The translations under genes and the position numbers were made by a program. This document shows, in pieces, positions 38,201 through 48,099 of a DNA stretch of 64,000 nucleotides (positions within the stretch are counted from its first letter, which is position 1; each line of letters begins with the position of its first letter). Origin of the DNA: Ectocarpus siliculosus (taxonomy: Eukaryota > Sar > Phaeophyceae > Ectocarpales > Ectocarpaceae). Below the pieces are notes generated by a model. The model searched no databases, was not told the origin of the DNA, and saw only the letters and a program-made list of their open reading frames with translations. Location of the stretch: NCBI GenBank assembly GCA_000310025.1, contig FN649751.1, forward strand, positions 4,518,681-4,582,680, read 5' to 3'.

Positions 38201-41200
38201 CGAACACACGCGCGCCAAATCCCGACGTTTCTCGCGTTGATTCGAATTGGACCTCTTCCTTTCGACGACGTACTGTGTTGCTGCTTGAACAGTAGTTCTT
38301 GAGCGCCGTTCCTGTGCCTACTGCCTGTTGTTTGGCGTTGAGTCGAGCTTCTGGTCCGGGAGTCACTTGCAGGCGTTCTCATGTTGGGCGCGGACCACGA
38401 ACTCATTTCATTTCGTGCACACAGGGGTGCACGCAATCGTTTGCCGCGTCGTGTCCAACGAGGGTTTCCATGGCGAACAACGTTACATGAAGGATCGAGA
38501 TCAAGCGGTTAACATGGGCAGCTGGCCGACTTGCCAAGTGTGACGAAGACCCCTTGAAAGGAAGGAGGCCTTCGGAGCAAGACCTGTGCCTCGGGCATCG
38601 TGAGATCCGGACAGCTGATTCAATGCTGCGTGGTGTGCGCAAGAAACAAAAAACACATGGCATGAACGGACGTTGCCGTTTGCTTTTTCAAGAAACTGTG
38701 TTCACTCGCCCCATCAATCCCATTTGGAGGCAGGTCGCACCATCTAAAGAAATATCCCCACCAACAGCAGAAAGCAGCAACAACATCGGTACGGCGTGCC
38801 ACTGCTGTGATATAATCCAGTTCAATGATTTCGTGCCTTCGTTGTTAACTAGAAAACCACGAAGGGAGAATGCCGACAAAGGCGGTAACACCCCGCATCG
38901 CATCGCCGAACAGCGCCGCTCTCACCCCACCGGTCCCAGACTTGGTCTGTGATGCCTGGCGCCCCTTGTTGAGTCGCTTGTTCCAGTCCTTGGTTCGAGA
39001 CTCGGCCGCCTTCAGCGCGGCTTCTCTCCGCTCTGCCTTCGCCTCGGCCGTCATCGGCGGTGGCTGAAATTTCGGAGCGGGGAGATGGGGGCATGGTAAA
39101 ACAAGGTGACATCAATCAACGACGACAGTCAACATGAACAAACACGGAGGCGGGAACAACATCCGACCACAACAACAGCAAGATCATGCAACAAAAACGG
39201 CACGACGAGGAGGATACAACCACCGACGATAACAACAACAACTGCAACAACAAGCGCACCGCGATCTCAACGGCCGGGGTACGCAAGGGGAAGCTCCTCC
39301 AACCTGCCGAATTTTATGCACCCGCTGACCTAGGAACTACCCACAGGTCAAGACGTGGCCCCCAAGGCCTCCTAACCACCGCAAACCCCGCCATGTCGCC
39401 AACTCCACCTTTGGGCAGACCGGAAAGGACGATCAAGGTCGATCAATTGATCTAAGGGCAACATCATTACTTCAAGTAGTCAAAACGCACGCACACCTCC
39501 CAGGCCTCCCGGTCCCCTCCTGCGACCTCCTCCTTACTTGTGGGGGACCCTTAATCTCGTCCATCTTCCGCCTAGCAGCATCTTGCGCGCGCTGAAAGGG
39601 CCCCGGTTCCTGGGCCGTCGCCCCGGCACCCTTCGCCTCCTTCCCGCCGCCACCCGACCTGTGAAACCCGATCACCACAGGTCGGCCGATCGCACGGACG
39701 ACGTCGACCAGGTCTTCGTGGGCGGCGGGGGACGCGTTCCCGTCGATGGCTGCTATGGTGTCGTTCACGCGCACGCCGGCCTTTGCTGCCGCTCCGCCGT
39801 TGCTCACTGGTGGTTGGGTACGAAGTGGACATCGGCGGCGGCGGCAACGGCGAGCGAACCACGATGGGGGGGCGTGTGCCGTCGGTTTCGTCGCGCAACC
39901 GACTCCAGAATTGGTCCATCCTCATCTTGTTTCGCTACCACAATTGTCCCGCCAAAATCGTACCTGAAGTTTGTCCCCGTGTCTTGCTTGTATTCGACTA
40001 CATAGTGTCTGGCATATGGGCACAAGGGACGTATCCGGGACGTGGAACGACCCGAAGGATATGGATATTCCACCGCAAGACCCAGGGATGGATGGGGCCG
40101 ATCGGGGAGAGCTTTCTCCGGGTACAAGTACAAACTCGAGTCCTCCACGAAGATACGTGAGTTCGTGCAAACTGTCTCTAGAAAACGGCCTCTTCAGAAA
40201 ACCGTGGAGGGTTCGGAATCCACGGAACACGATTCATGTGACGGTTGAACTCAGGTACAACGAGCACCAGGCCCGCTGCACCCAAGCGACGGCGCGCGCC
40301 GACGTCGTGTGGGCCGCACGGCGCCACCATAGCCTGGAAGGGCGCAGGTTGCTGCTTGCTGCGCCAACACACACGAAAACATGGTGCGTTTAGTCTGCCC
40401 ACCACACTTCTGCAGCACGGACGCAGTGGGGTTTCTGCAGCAGAGCAGGTTACTCTTTCTCTTCGTTGGTGGTGGGTGCCTCAAGCGCGACTTTCGGACG
40501 AGAACAAAGATGAAAACAATTTCCACGCTTGAAACTCGGAGCTCGGAGCTCTCGGGATATTTGCGGTCACAATCTATCTTGACTTCGAGAGGAGGAACAC
40601 AACGCGTGATACCTTCAAAGGAAAAGCGTTGAACACGGCGCACCTACATTTATTGCGGTGTAAGGGCGTGTACTACCGTCCATTTTCTGGACAGGGAACA
40701 GGGAACAAGGAACTCGGAATTATTGCCTGATTGGTCAGCCACACAAAATAACTTTCCTGGAAACGAGAAATGCCACACACGTTGCCTGTTTGTGGTAGTT
40801 CCGCCGCACCACAAAAATTAGACAACAGACCATAGGGAACGTGGACCAAGGACTCTTCGGTGGCAATTAAGGACGTGGTGGGATGTGTGTGTGTGTGTGA
40901 TCACTCTCGGGAATGCGGCTGCCACAGGTGCTGCATGCTACCGGTGCAAGCCGTGTAGGCATTGCCACCATAATCAGATGTCTCGCATGCGAAAAAACGG
41001 CGGTGGATGCTCGTGTAGCCGTTTTATGGGGGAACATGAACTGTCAAAGAAACGGCAAGCTGCCGTGGACCACACCTAAAAAAAGCATGCCTTTCAGAGC
41101 ACTGTCGAGGGTGCGGATTGCATGACGAGCACCGCCTGTTCTAGCCGATACACCCAGCACATGTGGTTGATGTGCGCTCGTCAATAGCTTCCTTCAAAAC

Positions 41201-41857
41201 TACACCACCACCCCCTCCCTCCTATACCGTCTACCTCCCACTCGTCTTTGTGCATCCAATGGTTGTATTTGCTGCCTTCGAGTACCTGCGGGCCCCAAGC
41301 GCGCACTGAAACGTTCCGTGTTCCTGAATGTGGTGTAGATGAGGACACAACGACACGGAACAGGGAACAGGGAATTCCGAGTTCCCTGTTCCCTTTTCCA
41401 TGCCCAACAAAGGGACGTAAGTACACGCCCTAATATACTTATCATCGCATACCTGCCGTGCCTGCGTACGAGTAGGAATTTTGGCGAAAGAACGTGCTGC
41501 GGAACACGCCAGGGATTCGGGCAAACTCTTGCGGCCTCGCGCCATGTCGCCCGAAAGAAAGATGTGTACTCCCGTTTGAAATATTGGCTGTTGGTTGACT
41601 GCGCTAAGAGCCACATGGCAGTGCAAGAACACAGCAAACCGTTCTCCTCTTCGCCCGCAGCCGCCTACCGCAACACTCTCGTTGCCAGGTTACCGCTGTT
41701 GCTCTATTCTCTATTGCTCACCTCCGGTCACCCGAGACTCTCCGTTTGGGCCTGGCGATAACGAGATGCCCAGGTGCTGCTCCATGAAGGTCACCTCAAA
41801 GCTCTTTGGCTTGTCATCAGCCCCAAAGCTTTCCTTTAGCTTGTCCAAAAATCCCAT
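35293..41857 (-). CDS. PDZ-VIM-PUB protein, predicted CDC48/p97 cofactor
   Basis: Exons in coding order: 41857-41722, 39806-39538, 39063-38926, 38179-38045, 37651-37430, 36885-36736, 36350-36259 and 35374-35293 (stop TAA); every phase agrees, total 407 residues. Residues about 18-95 form a PDZ domain: FEVTFMEQHLGI with HLGI as carboxylate-binding loop, then GAAAKAGVRVNDTIAAIDG. Residues 148-158 (REAALKAAESR) match the VCP-interacting motif RX5AAX2R exactly. A linker follows with GYNPYEARL and an Ala/Pro-rich stretch. Residues about 300-400 form a PUB domain: LTAVTTMLKMMKNM, DDKFKRIRLGNANFNSKVGG, GLEVMTAAGF and a final helix VAIRKLAQAEAMLKD. VIM motifs bind the p97 N domain and PUB domains bind its C-terminal tail, as in UBXD1, so this should be a soluble p97/CDC48 adaptor whose PDZ brings substrates or membrane partners. 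It has no UBX domain. It faces Elongin C across 219 bp. Confidence 0.85.
40663..41431. mobile_element. Possible non-autonomous foldback/MITE-like insertion
   Basis: In the first intron of the PDZ-VIM-PUB gene, 40663-40721 and 41373-41431 are imperfect inverted repeats. Both arms, read inward, start AGGGCGTGTACT, pass through CGTCC and end in GGGAACAGGGAAC and GGAACTCGGAATT. The 651 bp between them encode nothing recognisable. This resembles a small DNA transposon derivative without transposase. No clear target-site duplication was found, and repetition of GGGAACA could inflate the match. Confidence 0.4.
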
Positions 41858-42076
41858 CGCGTGGCCACAAGCGAGAGGGACGAACAGTGGAGTGTTGGTG
41901 TGATGCGCTGTGTGCTGTGTTTGTAAAGTGCAGAGAAGAGAGAGCGGGAGAGAAAATGCGGCGGAATATCTAAAGTTCCTGTCCGTGCGGCCCCATCACC
42001 TCTTGTCTCCGAGCGACTTCTTGTAGCACGGCACACACAGCAGGCCGCGCACACAGCACAGCTCCCTTTATCTACC
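41858..42076. promoter_or_regulatory. Compact bidirectional promoter, PDZ-VIM-PUB / Elongin C
   Basis: Only 219 bp separate the ATG of the PDZ-VIM-PUB protein (41857, minus) from the ATG of Elongin C (42077, plus). Both promoters and both 5' leaders must fit here, unless non-coding first exons exist. No TATA box is evident on either side. A purine-rich stretch at about 41930-41955 is the most conspicuous compositional feature. Confidence 0.55.
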
Positions 42077-44179
42077 ATGGCTACGGAGGATCAGGTGTGC
42101 GTTGAAACAATGGGCAGAGGGTCAGTCGCTTATTCGTCGTAGAGAGTGAGGTGCTTCGTGCCAGTCAAAGAGAAAAACAGCTGCGGATTGGCGGATGTGT
42201 CCCGCCCTTGACTTGGTCGCAGCGAAGGTGCTCTGTGCAAAAGCCTACTGCTACCTGCTGGTCATATACGCAGAGGGTCCTCGGGCTTGTGCTGGCCATA
42301 CTATTGATTCGAGCGCTTTGACTTCTTGCTGCAGTCCGTGCTTGCATCGGTGAAGCTGCAGCTTCACGTGCTGTTGGGCCGGTGTCCTTGAAGAAAGAAC
42401 ACCACATCTGCAAGAACTCTACGGTTACGGGCTACCCCGCATCCGAATGTACTCCTATTCCACTACAAGTACATTGTATTGTACGGCGGTACCCAACAGC
42501 TGTGTGGCCGGGAACAAGTCTTGCGACGTTGAGAGCCTTACAAGATTTCCAAGAGTGTTCGTCTGGTGTTGGGCACCCTCTTGGTTGGCGAGAGCAATTG
42601 AGCTCGGAAAATCGACCCGACTCTACATGTGACACTCGCTTACTCACACAATGCCGACTGTGAGGAAGCTACTTCACATTTTGAGATGCCCTTCAAACAT
42701 GATTGCCCAGCCGGTGACGCCTTGCATCGCGTGGGATGTTGCAATGCCCTTTCTGAACCATCACCACAACTGCATTGTCCGTGTAGATTCTGCTCCGGCA
42801 AAGACTGCTGTGACAACGCGCACTTCGGTATCAAGCCATGTTTGAAACATCAAGTCAACGGGTGCACTCCGACCCACCGTACGGTTGGGGTTGTCTCGAT
42901 TTAGCGACCCCCTGTTTAGCGGCATGCCCTATTTAGCGACATGCCCTGTTTAGCGACCACAAAATCACGTGGCACCGCCGCACTCCGGGAGTATAACTGC
43001 CACGTCTATTGTTGACAGTTCGGTTCAGTGACCTTCCCTGAATAGCGGCCACATTTCGTCGTGACACGAGGGGCCGCTAGACCGCCCCCACCACTGTGTG
43101 GAAATCACCAACCGAAGTCACCATTCTAACTACAGTTCCCCCATGCCTCCTCCCCTTGCTCATTCACTTCCTGCCGCTGCTGCATACTCCAGGAGTTCGT
43201 GAAGCTGGTCAGTGCAGAGGGTGCAGAATTTTGGGTCGACCGAAAGTGTGCCATGGTGTCGGGAACCATCAAGGCAATGCTTAGCGGTGAGAACAAAGAG
43301 GGGTGACGGGGTGTTTGGTGAGACTGCTGTGGGGCGACGGGCAGGGGTGGGTCGACCTCCCCGGCAGGATCTGTATGCCGTTCCCTTCGGAGAAAAGTGC
43401 GTTGAAAACGTAAGCACCGAGTCTCCAACAAGGGTTGGTGGGTTTGGCCAATCAATGTCCTTGTATTCGGTCCTTTCGCCACCTCCCTCTTGGTTGCCTC
43501 CCTCTTGGTTGGTCTTGTTTTGTGGCTTTTGACCAGTGCCCCGGTATTCGGTTCTTCCGCCACCTCCTTCTGTCACCTGCACGTTGGGTGATGTTGGTTT
43601 GTGTTCTTGGCAGGGGGGTTCGGAGAGGCGGCATCGGGACAGGTGCACTTCGCCGAAATCTCGACACCAATATTGGAGAAGGTCATCCAGTTCGTGTATT
43701 ACAAGGTGGGGGAGAGGTGATGGATGGTATGTATCGCCAGCATTGCATATAATGTTTTGGAGTTGCTGGGACCATGTCGTGTCCTAAGACTCGAACAGTC
43801 CCGCTAATGTTTCCTCCATATTTAAGTTTGACCGTCTGGGGTTACTCAGGTCAGCGTGCACGGTGTACACCAGCGGTCTGCTGATGCGCCGTGTGTGGAG
43901 CTGATGTAATGATTCACTCGGCGCCACTTTCTAGAAGATATCTTGTCTGGAACGTTGCTCCAGTGTGTGAATAGTGCTTATTTGCTTGCCGTGGAAGTTC
44001 ATCCTGACATACATCGTGTACACCAATGTCCTTCAACAACACAACCGCGCCATTTTGCCTTGTGCTCTTCGATACCCCAGGTGCGATACACCAACAGCGC
44101 GACCCGCATCCCAGAGTTTCACATCGAGCCGGAGCTGGCGCTGGAGTTGCTCATGGCCGCAAACTTTCTCGACTGCTGA
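42077..44179 (+). CDS. ELOC: Elongin C (BTB-fold adaptor of cullin-RING ligases)
   Basis: Elongin C is a small Skp1-like protein that pairs with Elongin B, links BC-box substrate receptors to Cul2/Cul5-type ubiquitin ligases, and takes part in the Elongin transcription elongation factor. Exons: 42077-42094, 43193-43286, 43614-43705 and 44081-44179; phases agree and give 100 residues, slightly shorter than the animal protein (about 112). After MATEDQ the match runs to the end: [61 protein letters not shown] and the signature tail [18 protein letters not shown] followed by TGA. The exon 1 start sits in a strong context (ACCATGG). The protein differs from the animal form mainly in a shortened loop after AMLSG. 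The start exon is only 18 nt and is inferred from phase and context; the rest is secure. Confidence 0.95.
42350..42367. repeat. Perfect 18-bp palindrome in Elongin C intron 1
   Basis: GTGAAGCTGCAGCTTCAC reads the same on both strands. It has no spacer and lies about 250 bp past the first Elongin C donor. Function is unknown; it could be a dimer-binding site or chance. Confidence 0.6.
42899..42958 (+). repeat. Short tandem array of TTTAGCG-centred units
   Basis: Four units of about 18 bp share TTTAGCGAC or TTTAGCGGC separated by CCCTG or CATGCCCT. A related GAATAGCGGCC occurs near 43033. The array lies inside Elongin C intron 1 and looks like a small satellite or a remnant of one. Confidence 0.7.
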
Positions 44180-45418
44180 TTGGTCGATTCCCTGGCTCGC
44201 CACATGCACGGTGCTGCTCGGGGCGCAGCCGGCGGCGACTCAGCTATCTTGGTTTCGGAGGAACTCTCGCTTCAGAGGCAGGGAGTGCACGAGCGGTGGG
44301 ACGGCGAAGCGGTGCCGAGGTAGATTTAGATGGTACTGAGTTGGGCACCACTTCACGGTCCCCCAAGAGGCTCACACCGTGTTTGGAGGTGGACCGTCCT
44401 CCTTGATGGAACGGATGAATGTTCGGCAGGCTGTGGACCCACCCGCCAGCCGCCGTCGCCGCCGCCGCCGCCGCCCTCCCGGCACAGCACGCCCGCCCCC
44501 GCTCCTTCTACTTGTGTTGGCTGTTTGCGACTCGATCGATGAATTGTTTTGGAGTTGGCAATCGTGCCTCTAGATGTTTGCGAGGCACGGCAGGGTGTTT
44601 GTCGTGTAGATCGGGCAGAGAGTAGGGCAGCGTTACGAAAGCAGCGATTGTATGATTTCCTCGCATGACGGCGCGACGTAAACGTGCGGCGTGCTGCTTC
44701 GCTAGCCGACCTTTGTGTGTTTCATGCCGTTCCATGTCGCAAGCTCTGGGGCGGTGTTGGGGTTTGTTTTATCGTTGTCTTTTTGTTTTCTCATTGCCAC
44801 GGCCGGCGGAGCTGGAGACGGCTGAGCGGAGTTCGGATCATTCGCTCGCTCGCTCGAAGTGCTCGTTGTCCTAGGCACAACCATGTATATTTTTTGCTGT
44901 TCTCTGGATTATACTCATAGGTATTCGTGCGCGTGTGCGTATTAGCTGTATTCTCCGGCGCGCTTTTGTCAACAAGAACATTTGATCTATCCCCCGTCGC
45001 ATGCATCCGTCTCATAACACCTCCCACCCCCTCGGAAGCGCTAGTGCTGATGTCATCGGTGCCCGCTGGCTACTCGCCGTTCCTTTTGGGGGGAGTGGGG
45101 GCGTACTAGCGTTTGGCCGGCCTGCCACGAGATTGTAGATGCGCTGGAGTCGGTCCGTGATACTCAACCAAGGCAAGACCGATGTCCGCAACCTCTTCAT
45201 TGTGATGCGAATGGTACATGTAATTCGTTAGTGATGCGATAAATGTTGGGGTATCGCTGGCATCGACCGAAGCACTTAGTGCAGTTTTTTTTCTCTCAAG
45301 AAAGTAACCCGAGCGATTCGCGTGACAGCAGACAGTCCAAATCCAGCAGGTTGGCAAGCAAGTTTTTCAACATTACCCGTCGTCCGGTCATCGTTCGGCT
45401 GGCTAGCTGTTCGGCTAG
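44180..45418. other. Convergent gap after Elongin C
   Basis: This 1.24 kb should hold the Elongin C 3' untranslated region and, at its right end, that of the minus-strand hypothetical ORF. A CCG run at about 44456-44475 gives spurious open frames. No gene is supported. Confidence 0.5.
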
Positions 45419-46345
45419 CTAGCCGTTGTTGTGCAAACGGCCGCCTCCGAGTGTCGGGTCCGGGCGTCGCATGCATCTCACGAGGCGAGGTGCACGCCAT
45501 GGAGTCGGGGGTGGCCACGCCGCCTTCGCACCGCGTCCTCCTCTTCCTCGAAGGAACCGACAACCGTTTGGTCTCCTTCCCTCTCTCGCTCTCACCGTCG
45601 GGTTTTCCGGCCTCTTCGGTAGCAGCAGCCCCCGTCCCACGTCCCCTGCGACGGGTTCTTCGGCGGGATGGAACTCCTGGGCGTCACCGCTGTCGAGGTG
45701 GACTGTCTTCCGGGCGGGTTCGAGGCTGATGCTGCCGCTGCTGCTGACCCTGCTGCCGATGTCCCTCGACTTGACGAGGGGGTCGTGAGAGACTTCGCGC
45801 GTCATGGCCGTTGGTATCGTGGTGGCTATCGTCTTGACGGAGTGCGTCATCGTTGTTGCCGCCGAAAGACCGCACGAAAGTTGCTGGGAGAACAACGGGT
45901 GGTGCTCCTCCCACCAATCCTCCTCCCCGAGACTCATCGCCCGCCGCCACTCTTTCTCTTCGAGACTTGTCGCAGATAGCGGTGCGGCGTCAATCTCTCG
46001 GGCTTTCGGCGGCGATGATATCCCGCCTCCCCGGGTATTGTCACCAACAACAACCGTGTCCGTACCTCCTACACCAGAGCGCATGGGCAACTCGTGCATC
46101 ACGCCTCGCCGGTCACTATTAACGCTCTCTCCGGCAGAGCTCGCAATGCTTGCGGTGTCCTGCCGGAGCGGAGGCGGGGGGGTCGTTCCGGGATCACAAG
46201 CGGAGTTTTCGCACGAGGCCCACGACGGCAGCCTCGCCATCGCACTTCGGCCGCACAGCGGAGTGCGCTTCAGGATGGCGTCCTTTCGACGGGAGGTAAC
46301 CGCGAAGGCACGGACGCCCTTGCTCTCCAGGTCAGTCGGTTCCAT
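45419..46345 (-). CDS. Hypothetical low-complexity protein (intronless ORF)
   Basis: I do not recognise a family. From the ATG at 46345 the frame encodes about 308 residues, and it stays open upstream to about 46906 without an ATG until the interior, so the true start or an upstream exon is uncertain. Codon choice over the first two thirds resembles the surrounding genes, with many GAG, AAG, CTG and GCC codons, which is why I prefer this strand over the overlapping plus-strand frame. The product is rich in Ser, Arg, Gly and Pro. Its most distinctive patch is acidic/aromatic: EEKEWRRAMSLGEEDWWEEH. The C-terminal 70 residues are Arg/Pro/Gly-rich and may not be genuine. No membrane segment or catalytic motif is visible. 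It could be a real gene or a long chance frame in GC-rich DNA. Confidence 0.4.
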   Translation of the reverse strand: MEPTDLESKGVRAFAVTSRRKDAILKRTPLCGRSAMARLPSWASCENSACDPGTTPPPPLRQDTASIASSAGESVNSDRRGVMHELPMRSGVGGTDTVVVGDNTRGGGISSPPKAREIDAAPLSATSLEEKEWRRAMSLGEEDWWEEHHPLFSQQLSCGLSAATTMTHSVKTIATTIPTAMTREVSHDPLVKSRDIGSRVSSSGSISLEPARKTVHLDSGDAQEFHPAEEPVAGDVGRGLLLPKRPENPTVRAREGRRPNGCRFLRGRGGRGAKAAWPPPTPWRAPRLVRCMRRPDPTLGGGRLHNNG

Positions 46346-47310
46346 CACGATGCGACCGACGACACCACGATTTCCGCGCCCCCACCGCGGCAAGCCTGTT
46401 GCCGGTGGAGGGTGTTGTCGGCGGCGACGGCGAAGCCTGCGTACGCTCGCCGACGGATATCGCACGAAACCCCCGGCCGCAAGACCGGTGTTTTTTTTTT
46501 TCACAGTAGCGCTAGAGCCGGTGCCGTTGCTGCCGACCCCCCACCTTCGGCCTCGAAACGCGTTCGCCGTTCGAGTGACGGGGCTGCCGACGCTCGGTGG
46601 AGACGGGGCGTGGTGAAGTCCCAGCACCGCTGTCGCCTCTCGAACGGCTTGTTTCTTGAGCTGAACGCTGATTCCGACGAGTGGGGTAGGTTCGAAGAGT
46701 GGTGGACAGAATGTAGACAGACATTTAGTGGCTCGTGGACTCAACGACATGAGTTCTTTTCCATCCGGTCTTTCTATTAGAAGTACCGAATCCGGGACGC
46801 GCGGGACCTCTGTGTGCGACCTGTATGAACCTCGAACATGTACAACGAGTGCTTCTTCGGGAGAGGTTTTGCGAAAGACAGTGATCCGAGGATTAACCGA
46901 AAGCAAATAACTCCAACCGAGGTCTTCTGTCCCCGAAGGGAAACCCAGTTTTACGACGGATGTTCAGAGCCTAGGTAGACTACTCAATGACGTTAGATCC
47001 CATCCCTCTCCAAGACTCGTGATCAAATCACCTGCCATTGGGCCCACTGATTTTCTCCTTGCACTGGCTGGACCGTCCTCTACACGCCAGAAACGCTCGT
47101 CTAACGGCAGCACTTGTGGAGTACGGGTGCAACTCAGGTTGTAGCTCTACGGCGGCGCCTCGTGGAACTACCGCGGTGCCATCAGACGCAGTTTCCAACC
47201 TTTCGGCTTTCACCATGTCGCCACAACTTGGCGCAGGGCTGAAGCTTGGACGCAAGCAAGCACGGGCTGGCAAGTGCCGAGTGTTCTGGTTGCCAGACCT
47301 GGAGCTACTC
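46346..47310. other. Gap between two minus-strand ORFs
   Basis: The left part (to about 46906) is the open extension of the hypothetical ORF. The remainder holds a possible 3' untranslated region of the membrane-anchored gene. No further gene is seen. Confidence 0.4.
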
Positions 47311-48099
47311 TTAGGGGGTGGAGAAGGGATGAAAGAGGAAGAATGAGCAAAATGATGGAGAAGGCTGGTCAGTACCATACGTGATGGCGTTCGAGGTTGG
47401 AGCAACTGGGCTTTCAGTCGGTTGCCGAGGGGAGAAAGCGGGACGATAATTGTGGAAGAAGCGACGTGGGCATATATCGCACTTGTTATCTATCTGCCTG
47501 ACGGGAGCAGCCAAGATTGAATGTGTACAGCGACCGGACAAACCCGCCGACCTTTCGAGAAGTTTTCGTTTCGCCTGCTCGGCCCTCTTGCACTCCAGTT
47601 TTCTTGATTGCTTGGATTTGACTGTCTCCTCCAGGAGCCGGAGCTTCTGGATGCGATCACTCGAAGACGCGGCGAGCCCTTCGGCCTTGAAAAGCATCTG
47701 CGCACGAAGAGGAACGAAGATGCTACAGACAGACGCATTGAAAGCATAGCCTGACGCGCAATCCCAAGACCAATTTATCATCCCACCTTGTTTTCTGAGC
47801 GCGAGCGCGGTCAACAACATCGGCGCCAAACTGCTGTGTGAAGCCTGTACGCCCACCTGAAAGGCGGAGCACATGAAGCCCGCCGTTCCTCCGGCGTCCA
47901 GCAGCTTCCGTACGACGACCTCCTTACGGAAAATGTTGGCGAAGTGCGCCTTGGCCGCGGCTAGGCCCTCACTTCTCAGCTCGTCTTGAAGTGTGTTGAA
48001 CTTGCGCCCTTGCTCCTGCAGGCAGCAATAACGGTGATGGGTCCAACTGAATAGGCCGAAGAAAGCGATGCCCATCCCTATCTGCCACTGCATGTTCAT
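47311..48099 (-). CDS. Small membrane-anchored charged protein, unknown function
   Basis: The start ATG is at 48099. Residues about 3-20 (MQWQIGMGIAFFGLFSW) form one hydrophobic segment, probably a signal anchor or single transmembrane helix, followed by a charged region (GRKFNTLQDELRSEGLAAAK) and LLDAGGTAGFMCSAFQ. A donor CAG|GTGGGC at 47857 and an acceptor CGCAG at 47697 define a likely intron (47698-47856). It is 159 nt long, a multiple of three, and has no stop in frame, so splicing gives about 209 residues and retention about 262. The second exon encodes an Arg/Lys/Glu-rich helix (RIQKLRLLEETVKSK) and then a stretch that looks less like real protein, so the true 3' end may lie earlier through another splice. 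No family was recognised. Confidence 0.5.
   Translation of the reverse strand: MNMQWQIGMGIAFFGLFSWTHHRYCCLQEQGRKFNTLQDELRSEGLAAAKAHFANIFRKEVVVRKLLDAGGTAGFMCSAFQVGVQASHSSLAPMLLTALALRKQGGMINWSWDCASGYAFNASVCSIFVPLRAQMLFKAEGLAASSSDRIQKLRLLEETVKSKQSRKLECKRAEQAKRKLLERSAGLSGRCTHSILAAPVRQIDNKCDICPRRFFHNYRPAFSPRQPTESPVAPTSNAITYGTDQPSPSFCSFFLFHPFSTP

Noticed and set aside
45804-46616. Plus-strand 270-residue open frame
   Set aside because: Overlaps the minus-strand hypothetical ORF. Codon choice on the minus strand looks more like neighbouring genes, though neither is proven.
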